Part shown: positions 8,253 through 16,337 of the stretch, one piece after another
Numbering within the stretch: position 1 is the stretch's first letter
Layout: each line of letters begins with the position of its first letter
Virus record (IMG/VR): IMGVR_UViG_3300017928_000007
Span: 1 to 35,064 of that record
Strand: one strand, 5' to 3'
Source: a virus
DNA length: 35,064 nt
Notes under the pieces: model-generated
The model's database searches: none
The model's input: the letters and a program-made list of their open reading frames with translations, nothing else
What the model was told of the DNA's origin: nothing
Position numbers and translations under genes: made by a program

Positions 8253-9136
8253 GCATCAAACTGCCAGCGTCCAAGGGCGTACATCAGTACGATGAGTACC
8301 CCTTCACGGAGTGGGTTATTGTCGACGCTGATGGCGGTGACACGCTTATTAGCAGCATCGATGAGAGCGAGATTGATCAGATCATCGCCGCCCTCAACGC
8401 CCAGCCCGCCGCGGGCGACGTGTCCACCTGCGGGACGTGCGCGTTCTTCGAGGACGACGGAGAAGGAACGGGGACCTGCCGCCGTCACGCCCCAGAGCGC
8501 ATGGGGTGGCCAGATACGGACATGAACCAGCGATGCGGCGATTGGGCAGCGCAGGCCCAGCCCGACGCGGGCGACGTGGAGGCGCTGCGCAGCGAGCTTC
8601 GGAGCAGGATGGCCCCTTTCGGTGCGTGGAGCGAGTGCTTGGACGCTTACCGTAGCGAATTCGGACGCACCGCGACTGAGGAGCAGAACGCAAAGCTGGC
8701 CGATCTCTTCGCCAGGCGCGAGAGCGCAGCAGATGCGGTCATCGACTACGTTATCAACCTGTTGGCCGCCCGCGAGGCGGTGGTGCGCGGGGCGCTGGAG
8801 CAAGCCGATAGCGCGCTCCACGATGCGCGAATGGCGGCGGATTGGGAGCAGTTCCTTACGATTGCACACCCAGGACTACGACCTGCGCACGAGTCCGTGC
8901 AGGCCGCCCTCGCCCAACCCGCATCCCCTGCTGCAGAACGGGTGATGGCGGTCGTAGAGGCGGCGCGTAAAACGGCAAACTACTTCTCTGCTTACGACGC
9001 CTACTGCATCGCCTGCGAGACGGACACGGACCCCATCGAGAGCGAGGGCCGGGACGAGATGTACCGTTGCCTGATGGACGAGTCGCTGCCCGCGTTGGCG
9101 AAGGCCCTCCGCACGCTCGATGGAGGCGCGAAGTGA
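8249..9136 (+). CDS. Cysteine-cluster phage protein
   Basis: A 295-residue protein from GTG 8249. It has a short N-terminal alpha/beta part, then a Cys motif CGTCAFFEDD...GTCRRHAP...QRCGDW (about 60-100). This is the C-x2-C...C...C pattern of small phage metal-binding domains. A long helical region follows, with a second Cys-rich patch near the C-terminus (CIACETD). It ends in LDGGAK, and the junction sequence at its stop recurs at the end of the next gene. Likely mosaic. Function unknown. Confidence 0.6.
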   Translation: MSIKLPASKGVHQYDEYPFTEWVIVDADGGDTLISSIDESEIDQIIAALNAQPAAGDVSTCGTCAFFEDDGEGTGTCRRHAPERMGWPDTDMNQRCGDWAAQAQPDAGDVEALRSELRSRMAPFGAWSECLDAYRSEFGRTATEEQNAKLADLFARRESAADAVIDYVINLLAAREAVVRGALEQADSALHDARMAADWEQFLTIAHPGLRPAHESVQAALAQPASPAAERVMAVVEAARKTANYFSAYDAYCIACETDTDPIESEGRDEMYRCLMDESLPALAKALRTLDGGAK

Positions 9137-9429
9137 TCTGCTACCACACGACGACGCGGGACCGATTGGCGTCTATCATGCGAGACGGGCTTTTGCCCAA
9201 CTCGGAACCAACGTGGTTTTGCACCCCCGCGCCTTACGTGATGCTCGGGCCGCAACCATGGCCGGGATTGAACGGTGAGCAGTCAGTCGTGCTAGAGATC
9301 GACGACCCCGCCATACCTGATGATGCTTTCGCTGACCCGGAAACGGGCCTTTGTCACCACGACGGGCTGTGGTGGCCGCATCGCATTGCACCAGAACACA
9401 TCCGCGCGCTCGACGGAGGCGCGAAGTGA
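9133..9429 (+). CDS. Small ADP-ribosyltransferase-fold-like protein
   Basis: A 98-residue protein from GTG 9133, overlapping the previous stop. It starts CYHTTTRDRLASIMRDGLLP, the 'H-T....L..I...GL.P' opening seen in small ADP-ribosyltransferase-fold and related phage proteins. A strand-rich part (VVLEIDDPAI) and an ending LWWPHRIAPEHIRAL follow. No full catalytic triad can be assigned, so an enzymatic role is only a possibility. It ends in LDGGAK like its neighbour. Confidence 0.45.
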   Translation: MICYHTTTRDRLASIMRDGLLPNSEPTWFCTPAPYVMLGPQPWPGLNGEQSVVLEIDDPAIPDDAFADPETGLCHHDGLWWPHRIAPEHIRALDGGAK

Positions 9430-9674
9430 TTACCCCAGGGCAGCAGGCATGGCGCCGCCATTTACTGCGCCCCCTACTGTGGCTGACTGGGCTCTGGCTG
9501 CCGATCTACGCAGGGTTCATCACCGTGTCGTGCTTGGCACAGGTCAGGCTGATCTGGTGGGTGATGTACGCCGAAGGGGCCGTGTTCGCGGCCCTCTTCG
9601 GGTGGATGGTCTGGCTCTGGTACAGCAACGAGCATGCGCTCGACGAGAAGGAGGGCGAGCACGATGCCGAGTGA
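9426..9674 (+). CDS. Small two-pass membrane protein
   Basis: An 82-residue protein from GTG 9426, coupled to the previous stop. Two hydrophobic segments (LLWLTGLWLPIYAGFITVSC and AEGAVFAALFGWMVWLW) are separated by a short loop, with an acidic C-terminus. It could be an inner-membrane phage factor. No lysis genes are near it, so it is not called a holin. Confidence 0.55.
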   Translation: MITPGQQAWRRHLLRPLLWLTGLWLPIYAGFITVSCLAQVRLIWWVMYAEGAVFAALFGWMVWLWYSNEHALDEKEGEHDAE

Positions 9675-9846
9675 CCGCGTGATGGTCAGCGCGGACGGCA
9701 AGATGCACGGAGCTGAAGTCTACGCGCCTGGGGAGAAGGAGCGGGCCTTGTGGAGTAACCGCCGTGAACGGCGCGCCTACGAGCGCAGCATGAAGGGCAA
9801 ATGCGACGCCCGCCGCATCATCGAGGCGCAGGACGCAGGGAGGTGA
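9664..9846 (+). CDS. Small basic hypothetical protein
   Basis: A 60-residue protein from ATG 9664, overlapping the previous gene by 11 nt. It is basic in its second half (NRRERRAYERSMKGKCDARR), as in small nucleic-acid-associated proteins. No family recognised. Confidence 0.5.
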   Translation: MPSDRVMVSADGKMHGAEVYAPGEKERALWSNRRERRAYERSMKGKCDARRIIEAQDAGR

Positions 9847-9850
9847 GTGA

Positions 9851-10252
9851 TTGCCCGATCTCAATGACGACTTCACCGGCGCCGACCCGGAGAACGTCCT
9901 GCTGACTGGTGAGAATGATTTCTGGTCGTACCGGACGCTGCAGGAAAAGATCGCAAAGTCTCGCCCGACTCCGGGGGGCAGCATCATCTGGTTCGAGCCG
10001 CACGGCACCACCCTGGGGTCTGCTCTCGACAAGCACGTAATGCGCGTGGAGGACGCCCTGGCGACCGTCGCCGCGGTGGACCGGACGCTGCGCAGGCTAA
10101 CGCCCCAGGAACGCCGCCTCGTGCAGATGCGGTACGTGCAGCAGCTCGCATGGCAAACGGTCGCGTGGCGGCTGCACATCTCAGAGCGCACGGCGCTGCG
10201 CATGCGCAACAAGATCCTCAGCACCTACTGGGCAGTAAGGCACCAAGGCTAG
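9851..10252 (+). CDS. Sigma region 4-like (ArpU/RinA-type) transcription regulator
   Basis: A 133-residue protein from TTG 9851 behind GGGAGG. Residues about 80-125 (LRRLTPQERRLVQMRYVQ, then ISERTALRMRNKIL) read as a sigma-70 region 4-type helix-turn-helix. This is the hallmark of the small late regulators of Gram-positive phages (ArpU/RinA/LtrC-like). As last gene of the early operon it is well placed to switch on the late operon that ends nearby and starts at 32.5 kb. The role is inferred from domain and position. Confidence 0.7.
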   Translation: MPDLNDDFTGADPENVLLTGENDFWSYRTLQEKIAKSRPTPGGSIIWFEPHGTTLGSALDKHVMRVEDALATVAAVDRTLRRLTPQERRLVQMRYVQQLAWQTVAWRLHISERTALRMRNKILSTYWAVRHQG

Positions 10253-10265
10253 ACAGGCCCCTGAT

Positions 10266-10294
10266 TTGACTGACGGCGGCTGGAACACTATGGT
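10266..10294 (+). promoter_or_regulatory. Sigma-A-type promoter for the secreted-protein gene
   Basis: TTGACT (10266-10271) and TATGGT (10289-10294) are separated by exactly 17 bp, about 20 bp ahead of the start codon's leader. It lies in the short gap after the early operon, so the next gene can be expressed on its own, for example in a lysogen. Confidence 0.65.
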
Positions 10295-10314
10295 GTCGCC
10301 AGGAAGGTGATACC

Positions 10315-11046
10315 ATGAAGCGCTGGATCGGAGCGGCAGCAAGTGCCGCGATCCTCCTGAGCGCGAGTGTTGCAGCCGCCGCCTCTGCGTACCCAAATGG
10401 CGTATACAGCATCCCGACGACTAAAGCAGGCTACGTCTGCGACTTCCCCAAGGTGAAGGTGACCGTCAACGGGCAGGCGCTCTCGACTGGCAAGGTTCCA
10501 GCGATCCTCTACGATGGGCAGACGCTGGTACCTGTGAGCGCGCTCGCGAAGGCCCTGGGCGGCAGCGTCACGTGGAGCGGCAAGACGTACACTGCGGCCG
10601 TCACCGCATTCCACGCCACGCCGGTGCTCACGGCCGCGGGGTACTTCGCACGATCGAATCCCATCCTTTCGAACGCCTCGGCGGCGATCTCCGATGCCAT
10701 GCACCGCGTGATCGCCTGGAAGACGGGGGCCCCGACCGCAACCGATGTGAGCGCGCTGTCTGCGGATGCGCTCGCGGTGACGACTGACGCAGGCGACATG
10801 ACGGGAATCGGCACGAACACCAAGGACCAGGCGCAGGTGGCGCTCGCTGCTGAAGAGACGCACTGGCTCTCGGATGAGGTGACCCTGCTCACCGACGCCC
10901 AGGTGGCCGCCAAAGACTACGTGGCGGGGAACGCGACCACATACAGTTCGCTGATGGGTACCGCCTACCAAGTGACGCTGGCAGACGAGACGGCCGTCTA
11001 CGGAGCCATGCAGACTGCCGCGGCAACGCTCCAAGCCGAAGAGTAG
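10315..11046 (+). CDS. Secreted protein with copper-amine-oxidase-N type stalk domain
   Basis: A 243-residue protein. Residues 1-25 are a clear signal peptide (KR, then AAASAAILLSASVAAAASA). Residues about 46-95 match the stalk domain pattern: KVKVTVNGQ, then ILYDGQTLVPVSALAKALGG and SVTWSGKTYTAAV. Such domains occur on Bacillota cell-surface proteins. The rest is an Ala/Thr-rich helical segment of unknown function. The gene has its own promoter and a following terminator and sits between the early and late operons in a position typical of lysogenic conversion genes. It probably alters the host surface. The start ATG has AAGGTGA upstream. Confidence 0.8.
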   Translation: MKRWIGAAASAAILLSASVAAAASAYPNGVYSIPTTKAGYVCDFPKVKVTVNGQALSTGKVPAILYDGQTLVPVSALAKALGGSVTWSGKTYTAAVTAFHATPVLTAAGYFARSNPILSNASAAISDAMHRVIAWKTGAPTATDVSALSADALAVTTDAGDMTGIGTNTKDQAQVALAAEETHWLSDEVTLLTDAQVAAKDYVAGNATTYSSLMGTAYQVTLADETAVYGAMQTAAATLQAEE

Positions 11047-11050
11047 AGCA

Positions 11051-11100
11051 AACGAGAAAAGGACCGAGCCGCCCGAAGGCGACCCGGTCCTTTTCTCGTT
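11051..11100. terminator. Strong hairpin terminator between convergent operons
   Basis: A perfect 16-bp inverted repeat: AACGAGAAAAGGACCG (11051-11066) and CGGTCCTTTTCTCGTT (11085-11100), with an 18-nt loop. The stem carries A and T runs on both strands, so it can stop transcription from both sides: the secreted-protein gene on plus and the late operon on minus. Confidence 0.85.
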
Positions 11101-11109
11101 GAGTGGAAC

Positions 11110-11658
11110 TTAGTTTGCGGAGGTTGGAGGGGGGCCTGCCTCTAGTTGTAGCCGGGAGGCAGGTGAGGGCGCCGAAACGTTTGTGGCTACATTGGTTTCC
11201 GGGGCAGGAGGCGATGCTGGCGGGGTGGGTGCTGCCGCCGGTGCTGGGGTCGCAGGTGCAGAGGTCGTCCCCGCCGCCACGGGGGTAGCCGGAGGAGGAG
11301 TAGGCGGCTGCGGCGACGGGGGCGGTGTCAGGTCCTTAGCGGCCGCAGCGCCGACGTCATGCGCGACCTGCTGACCGATGGACATCAGTGTGGCGAGCGG
11401 GAGCCCTGTTTCCTCGACGAGCGCGGCCCCGATCGGCTGCAGCACCTTTTCCACAAGCGGGACGGCCTCAGCGATCAGCGGAGCGAGTTCGCGCTTCCAG
11501 CCGGCGTAGGCGTTGACCTGGCGCTGATACCAGGTCTGCGCCTTGGTGAGTTCGCCGTGATTGCGCAGCCATGCCACGCCCTCTTTCGCGAGCCACACGG
11601 CCGCTGCAGTGCAGATAACGCCGACTGCCTGCCAGAACACGATGTTGCCTTGGATCAT
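11110..11658 (-). CDS. Membrane-anchored lysis protein, holin candidate (LLH-like layout)
   Basis: A 182-residue protein. A single N-terminal membrane segment (IVFWQAVGVICTAAAVWLA) is followed by a helical region (WYQRQVNAYAGWKRELAPLI), then a long Pro/Ala/Thr-rich tail. This order resembles holins of the phage LL-H type, though the Pro-rich tail is unusual. It is the last gene of the late operon, just after the amidase. ATG 11658 is chosen because AAGGAG lies 8 nt upstream; the GTG three codons earlier overlaps the Shine-Dalgarno sequence. It could instead be a spanin-like anchor. Confidence 0.55.
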   Translation of the reverse strand: MIQGNIVFWQAVGVICTAAAVWLAKEGVAWLRNHGELTKAQTWYQRQVNAYAGWKRELAPLIAEAVPLVEKVLQPIGAALVEETGLPLATLMSIGQQVAHDVGAAAAKDLTPPPSPQPPTPPPATPVAAGTTSAPATPAPAAAPTPPASPPAPETNVATNVSAPSPASRLQLEAGPPPTSAN

Positions 11659-11673
11659 TGCGACCACTCCTTC

Positions 11674-12351
11674 TTAGCTCCAAGTGACCGATTTGCAGCC
11701 GAAATCGATGGTGCAGGTGACGCCGTCAAGCGAAACCTGCGTGCGATGGTCGGGCGCTGGCGTGGAGGACGCCGCCGGCGCAGGGGCCGGATCCGGCGCG
11801 GGTGCAGGGGCTGGCGGGTTCAGGATCGCCGCCGCCTTCTCGATCAGATCCCGGAAAGGGAACGTCGGCCCCGGGCAGTTGCCACGATCAACGGAGTCGA
11901 TCTTGCAGTGCCCGATGATGTGATCCGCGTCAGCGGGGATGTTGTGCCGTGCGCAGAGGTATGCGGTGAGTGCCAGGGAGGCTGCGGTCTGCGCGGCCGG
12001 CATCGGCTGGTCTGGATAGCCCTCGTGCTCGATGGAGATCGTCAGGAAGTTCGGGTTGACCTTCGCCTCCACGGCTTCCTTGAGCCAAGGGATGGAGAGG
12101 TCGGGCCCCGCTACCGCGCCGTTGGCCCAGGCACTGTCCGTCTCCTGGACGTGCTGGCGGATCTCACCTGTCTTGGCAATCGAGAAGTGAGCACTCACCT
12201 GGCTCTTCACGTTGGCGAACCAAGCGTCCGTCCCCGCTTCGGTACCTGCCTCGATGTGCATGACGATGGCGAGCGGCTGGCGGCCACTACGCCCCGGCCA
12301 GAAGTTCGGGCTGGCGTCCCACGTGATGTTCGGAGCAGCTGGCTGGATCAT
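11674..12351 (-). CDS. Endolysin: N-acetylmuramoyl-L-alanine amidase (Amidase_2)
   Basis: A 225-residue protein. The N-terminal catalytic domain has the zinc ligands expected for Amidase_2: His32 in AIVMHIEAG, His148 in HIIGHCK and Cys159 in GNCPGP, with SIEHEG at 106-111. A Pro/Ala linker and a short C-terminal segment follow (about 205-225, CTIDFGCKS). It would cleave the amide bond between muramic acid and L-alanine in host peptidoglycan. It lies between two membrane lysis candidates. AGGAGG precedes the ATG. Confidence 0.92.
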   Translation of the reverse strand: MIQPAAPNITWDASPNFWPGRSGRQPLAIVMHIEAGTEAGTDAWFANVKSQVSAHFSIAKTGEIRQHVQETDSAWANGAVAGPDLSIPWLKEAVEAKVNPNFLTISIEHEGYPDQPMPAAQTAASLALTAYLCARHNIPADADHIIGHCKIDSVDRGNCPGPTFPFRDLIEKAAAILNPPAPAPAPDPAPAPAASSTPAPDHRTQVSLDGVTCTIDFGCKSVTWS

Positions 12352-12355
12352 CGGA

Positions 12356-12583
12356 TTACCCTCCTCCTAAGGTGCGGACCATGATGGCGACAGCCTTTTC
12401 CACGGATGGGAGCTGCAAAGCCCCCAACGCGATGGCGATCGCCAGAAACAACTCGAGACGCCCCAGGCGCGTCTCGATCTTTTGGAGGCTGCCGTTCTGC
12501 CGCTTTTGCCAGCGGGTCAGGCCCTCGATTTCCCCCGTGTGCCTCCCAACGATTCCTGCGAGCTCTTCCGTCGAAGCAGACAC
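12356..12583 (-). CDS. XhlA-like hemolysin/holin-type lysis protein
   Basis: A 75-residue protein from GTG 12583 with AGGAGGT 8 nt upstream. A soluble helix (EELAGIVGRHTGEIEGLTRW, then QNGSLQKIETRL) is followed by one membrane segment (LELFLAIAIALGALQLP). This is the layout of XhlA, which works with a holin and amidase in Gram-positive phage lysis. It lies directly before the amidase. Confidence 0.7.
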   Translation of the reverse strand: MSASTEELAGIVGRHTGEIEGLTRWQKRQNGSLQKIETRLGRLELFLAIAIALGALQLPSVEKAVAIMVRTLGGG

Positions 12584-12599
12584 CTCGCGCCACCTCCTC

Positions 12600-15488
12600 T
12601 CACGGTGTGTACGGCGTTGGAGCCGAGGTCCCGTAGTCGCGTAGGTAGCGGCGCAGCAGCGTCTTCAGGTTCTCCTGCTGCAGATATTGCACATAGGCGT
12701 TGTCGTACGCTGCCTTCTGCGGGTTGTAGGTGCCTGGGTAGAAGCCGAGGGCCTGCAGGACGGCCTGCGTCGCCGGCGAGACGCCGGCCATACGGGCGGC
12801 CTGCGGAGTCTGTGCAAGCTGCGAGAGCGGTAGGCTCAACGCCTGGAGCGGCGTGCCGATGGCGTTCAGGGCGACCTGCCACCGGGGGTCGATCATCGGA
12901 CCGGTGGTGCCGAACGCGGGAACCCGTTGCGGGGCCTCTGGCTCGGTCGGCGTGTAGAAGGTGGTCTGACCGTAGGAGCCGGGCCCCTCGAAGGGGTCCG
13001 GCATATCCGTCTGAAGTTCCACCGGCAGTGTGGCCAGCGGCGTGGCGCGGTTGAAGAGGAAGTCGAGCGGCCCCTCGTCAATCAGCTCCTCCGGGTCCTT
13101 CGCCGGCACGTTGAGGTTTGTGGCCAGGAGCTGACCAGGAATGCTCGTGGGCGCCAGCACGTCGTAGGGAGCGCCGGGCTTGCCCTGCGCCATTTGCGCG
13201 TCGTCGCCGGAGAGCACGTAATTGAGGTTCTGCACCGCCTGCAGCGGGAGCATCTGCTTGCCGGTCTGCTGCAGCCACGACTCGAACTGAATCGGGATGT
13301 TGTGGCGCTGCCAGGCGTAGAAGGGGAACAGCGTACGCATTGTGTCTCGCTCGAACGGCGTCAGGTCGCGGTAGTCGACCATGAACTTGTTGACGAAGTT
13401 CGCGGCCTCCCGGTCGGTGCTGCCGCTCTCCAGCGCCTTGCGGAACAGCGAGACGCGCATGACCTTGTCCGTCTGCCAGAGAGCGTCCTGCATCACCTGG
13501 CCGGCCTTCTGCAGGACGTTTGGCTGCTTGCCGCCCAGGCGTTGGATGGACTGCAGGACCTGTTTGTCACGCTCGAGCGACGGGCGAACGAGCGGCTCCG
13601 TCCAGTCCGAGATGGCGCCGGACTTCACGGCGCGCTGGTAGATCTCCGAGTCTTCGGGCTTTGCGACATCTTGGATGGCCTGGTAGAAACGCTTGCTGAG
13701 CAGCATGCCGCCGTCGCCCAGGTACGCGTTGTACAAGATGTTGTGCATGTGGAAAAAAGGTAAGCGGGTCATGCCCCACTTCCATGCCCCGTTGAGCTCG
13801 TCAAGTATGCCCGATAGGCCGGTCTGCACGTAGCGGCGCCCGGTCTCGCGCAGCGAGTCGGCTACGGCGCGCGGCAGGATGTAGCCACCTTGGCGCGCCA
13901 CGGCGACGCCGCTCTTGATGTCGCCGGGGTGGATGGCAATCAGCGTCGGCGACTCGATTGCGGTCGAGGTGGAGTCAAGTTCTTCAGGGCTCAGGTACCG
14001 TAGCGCATTCTGGAGCATCTGCGCCGGGAACATCCTGAGCGAGTCGGCCCGATAGACGCCCTGCCCGGCCTTGGCGAGCGCCGAGTAATCCAGCTTCCGC
14101 ATCGCCTTCGGGCTGACGTACCGGGCGCCGGCGAGCAGCTTGTTCATCATCGTCTGCGTCTCTTGGCTGCGGATGGACGCCTCGAGGCGTGGCCCCATCG
14201 ACTGCAGCCAGTTGGCTTCCCAGTTGCCGCCCTCGGCGTTCATGTGCTCTACGGTGTCGAGCAGCGAGCGGGCCTGCTTGAACTGCTGCGCGTGCAGCAT
14301 CCCCTGTGCCTCGCTGCCCAGCGTGCCGTACATCGTCGGCTGGCGGTAATCAAGGTTCAGGTGGCGCACGTAACCGGGGAGATCCTTGTTGCGTAGGCCA
14401 AGGTCTACTTCTGGATCCGTGACGTCTTGGGTGATGGCGTGCAGCTTCTCGGCGAGGTCGTACTCCGGGGTCCCTTCGGCGAACTGCGTTCCTTTCGGAA
14501 TCTCACGGCCCATCGCCAGCAGCTGCGGCCGGTAGTACTTGTCCTCTACGTGATAGGTGACGCCCTTCATCAGCTCGTCGCCGTCGTCCTTGCCCAGGGC
14601 TTTCCCTGTGGCTTTGACGTAGTCGCCGATGGCTGACTTCACGGCATCATGCAGGGCGTTGATCCGGGCTGCTGTGGTCGCATCCCGGTCCTGCCAGATC
14701 TCCTTCGCGGCTTTGGGGAAGAAGGCGAAGCGGGCAAATCGCCGCTCCACCTGGTAGCCCAATTCGTGCGCGGCGCCATACGCCTTCTCCACTGCGGCCG
14801 CCGCCTTGGGTGAGAGCTTCGACGTGTCGATCACGCCGTCTTGCGCGAACGCATCCGCGATCGGTCCGGCGATGGCCTTAAGCGGCTTGAGGATGTCGCC
14901 GAGTGGTGCATACGTGAGGGGGTTGGTCACGAACTCCAGACCTGTGCCGAGCACTGCCTGCGCGATGCCACTGCGGTTGCCCATGTCCCTGACGACTTCG
15001 CCGCCCGGGATCGCCTGAGTACCTTTGAGTGCTCCCGTGACGGCAGAGCGCACAGCCTTGTTGGACTGCGCGCTCTGCTTTTCGGGGGCTACGAACCAAC
15101 GGAGCAGCGATTCGCCTTTGGGTCGAGTCTTGAGCGAGGCATCCATGCCGCCAAGAATCGCTTCGCCGGGCCGGTTGATGAAGTTCAGCGCGGCCTCGAA
15201 CGGATGCGGCGTCAGCGGCGATGGAAGGGCCTGCGCCGCCGACTTGCCGCCCTTGATGTCGAAGTTCGCGATGCGGCCGTTGACCGCGTCGCTCAGCTGG
15301 GCGTAGGCGTCGCCACCGTAGGTGGCCTTGATGTAATCGGCATTGCTATCGACCCACTGCTTGACGCCCTTCACCCAGCTCGCATTATTCGACGTGTTGA
15401 TGTGGTCGAGCACCTGTGCAACCTTCCGGCCGCTAGCTCCTGTGAGTGGCCGCAGGCCAGGCTGCGCAAACGATGGTGCACCGGGCAT
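12600..15488 (-). CDS. Large internal virion / ejection protein
   Basis: A 962-residue protein, the longest in the window, in the tail end of the late operon before the lysis genes. It is mostly helical, with two aromatic clusters: LPFFHMHNILYNAYLGD near residue 575 and LFPFYAWQRHN near 723. Similar Phe/Trp/Tyr clusters occur in large phage proteins that are ejected or line the virion core. The C-terminal ~150 residues are Pro-rich. No lytic transglycosylase motif was found. In short-tailed phages such large proteins form a channel during DNA entry; that is an inference from size and place. AGGAG precedes ATG 15488. Confidence 0.65.
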   Translation of the reverse strand: MPGAPSFAQPGLRPLTGASGRKVAQVLDHINTSNNASWVKGVKQWVDSNADYIKATYGGDAYAQLSDAVNGRIANFDIKGGKSAAQALPSPLTPHPFEAALNFINRPGEAILGGMDASLKTRPKGESLLRWFVAPEKQSAQSNKAVRSAVTGALKGTQAIPGGEVVRDMGNRSGIAQAVLGTGLEFVTNPLTYAPLGDILKPLKAIAGPIADAFAQDGVIDTSKLSPKAAAAVEKAYGAAHELGYQVERRFARFAFFPKAAKEIWQDRDATTAARINALHDAVKSAIGDYVKATGKALGKDDGDELMKGVTYHVEDKYYRPQLLAMGREIPKGTQFAEGTPEYDLAEKLHAITQDVTDPEVDLGLRNKDLPGYVRHLNLDYRQPTMYGTLGSEAQGMLHAQQFKQARSLLDTVEHMNAEGGNWEANWLQSMGPRLEASIRSQETQTMMNKLLAGARYVSPKAMRKLDYSALAKAGQGVYRADSLRMFPAQMLQNALRYLSPEELDSTSTAIESPTLIAIHPGDIKSGVAVARQGGYILPRAVADSLRETGRRYVQTGLSGILDELNGAWKWGMTRLPFFHMHNILYNAYLGDGGMLLSKRFYQAIQDVAKPEDSEIYQRAVKSGAISDWTEPLVRPSLERDKQVLQSIQRLGGKQPNVLQKAGQVMQDALWQTDKVMRVSLFRKALESGSTDREAANFVNKFMVDYRDLTPFERDTMRTLFPFYAWQRHNIPIQFESWLQQTGKQMLPLQAVQNLNYVLSGDDAQMAQGKPGAPYDVLAPTSIPGQLLATNLNVPAKDPEELIDEGPLDFLFNRATPLATLPVELQTDMPDPFEGPGSYGQTTFYTPTEPEAPQRVPAFGTTGPMIDPRWQVALNAIGTPLQALSLPLSQLAQTPQAARMAGVSPATQAVLQALGFYPGTYNPQKAAYDNAYVQYLQQENLKTLLRRYLRDYGTSAPTPYTP

Positions 15489-15500
15489 GCGATCACGCTC

Positions 15501-16337
15501 CTATAGGCCAGGATTGGTGCCCCCGCCACTCTTGGGGGGCGCGCCCGGCTTGGCCGTCTTGGGTGCTGCAGCCTTCGGCGCAGTGCCTTTCGGGGCCGCA
15601 GCTTTTGGCGTGGGGGTCGTTGGGGCTGAGGGCGCTTTCGGTGTGGCCGCTGTGCCGCCTACCTGACTCATTGCCCAGTTCCATGTTGGCTGGGATGGCA
15701 GCACGATTTTCTGCTGCTTCAGGAACTGATCCAGGTTGGGGCCACCGCCAGTCGGATACGCCTTGCCGTACAGGGTCAAGGCGTTCTTGTAAGCGTTGTT
15801 GTATCGGTTCTGAGCAGCCGTGTAAACCTGGACCGCTCGCCCCAGCTGGTCGTAGCTGGATTGGTCGGAGGCCTTCAGCGCGTCGAGGCCCAGCGTCTGC
15901 TGCTTGATCTGCTCGTTCTGCTGCGCCACTGCCAAGTCGCCAGCGCTGATCTGCGCCCGTAGCCCGGCAATCTGTGCCTCGGCGTTGCGGTATGAGATCT
16001 CGCTGTTGGTGTTGGCCTGCGTCGTCTGCAGCTTCGCGGCATTGAGCGTGTCGTTGAACTGGTCCTGCTGCGCGGCCAGCTGGTTCTTCTGCTGATCGGA
16101 CGTGGTCTGCTCGTTGTAGTAGCCGGCGCGCGCCTGATCGGCCGACATCTCGGCCTGCTGGTAGGTGCTCGGGTGGTTCCATTGGTACATCTGAATGAGC
16201 GTCGGCAGCAATTGCATCATGTTCTGATACGCAGCCTGCGCCGCAGCGAGCTGGCCCTGAGAGGTGCCAACCAGCTGTGGCAGCTGCCCGAACGCGTTGC
16301 CGATGCCGGCCATCGAGGGAACCGGCGTGACAGCCAT
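15501..16337 (-). CDS. Coiled-coil virion protein with Pro/Ala/Lys tail
   Basis: A 278-residue protein. Residues about 25-190 are Gln/Ala-rich and helical with few breaks (QLAAAQAAYQNMMQLLPTL), likely coiled coil. The last 60 residues are low complexity (KAPSAPTTPTPKAAAPKGTA). Its start overlaps the stop of the SpeD-like gene (ATGA). Together with its large neighbour downstream it is probably an internal virion protein. No family was recognised. Confidence 0.6.
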   Translation of the reverse strand: MAVTPVPSMAGIGNAFGQLPQLVGTSQGQLAAAQAAYQNMMQLLPTLIQMYQWNHPSTYQQAEMSADQARAGYYNEQTTSDQQKNQLAAQQDQFNDTLNAAKLQTTQANTNSEISYRNAEAQIAGLRAQISAGDLAVAQQNEQIKQQTLGLDALKASDQSSYDQLGRAVQVYTAAQNRYNNAYKNALTLYGKAYPTGGGPNLDQFLKQQKIVLPSQPTWNWAMSQVGGTAATPKAPSAPTTPTPKAAAPKGTAPKAAAPKTAKPGAPPKSGGGTNPGL

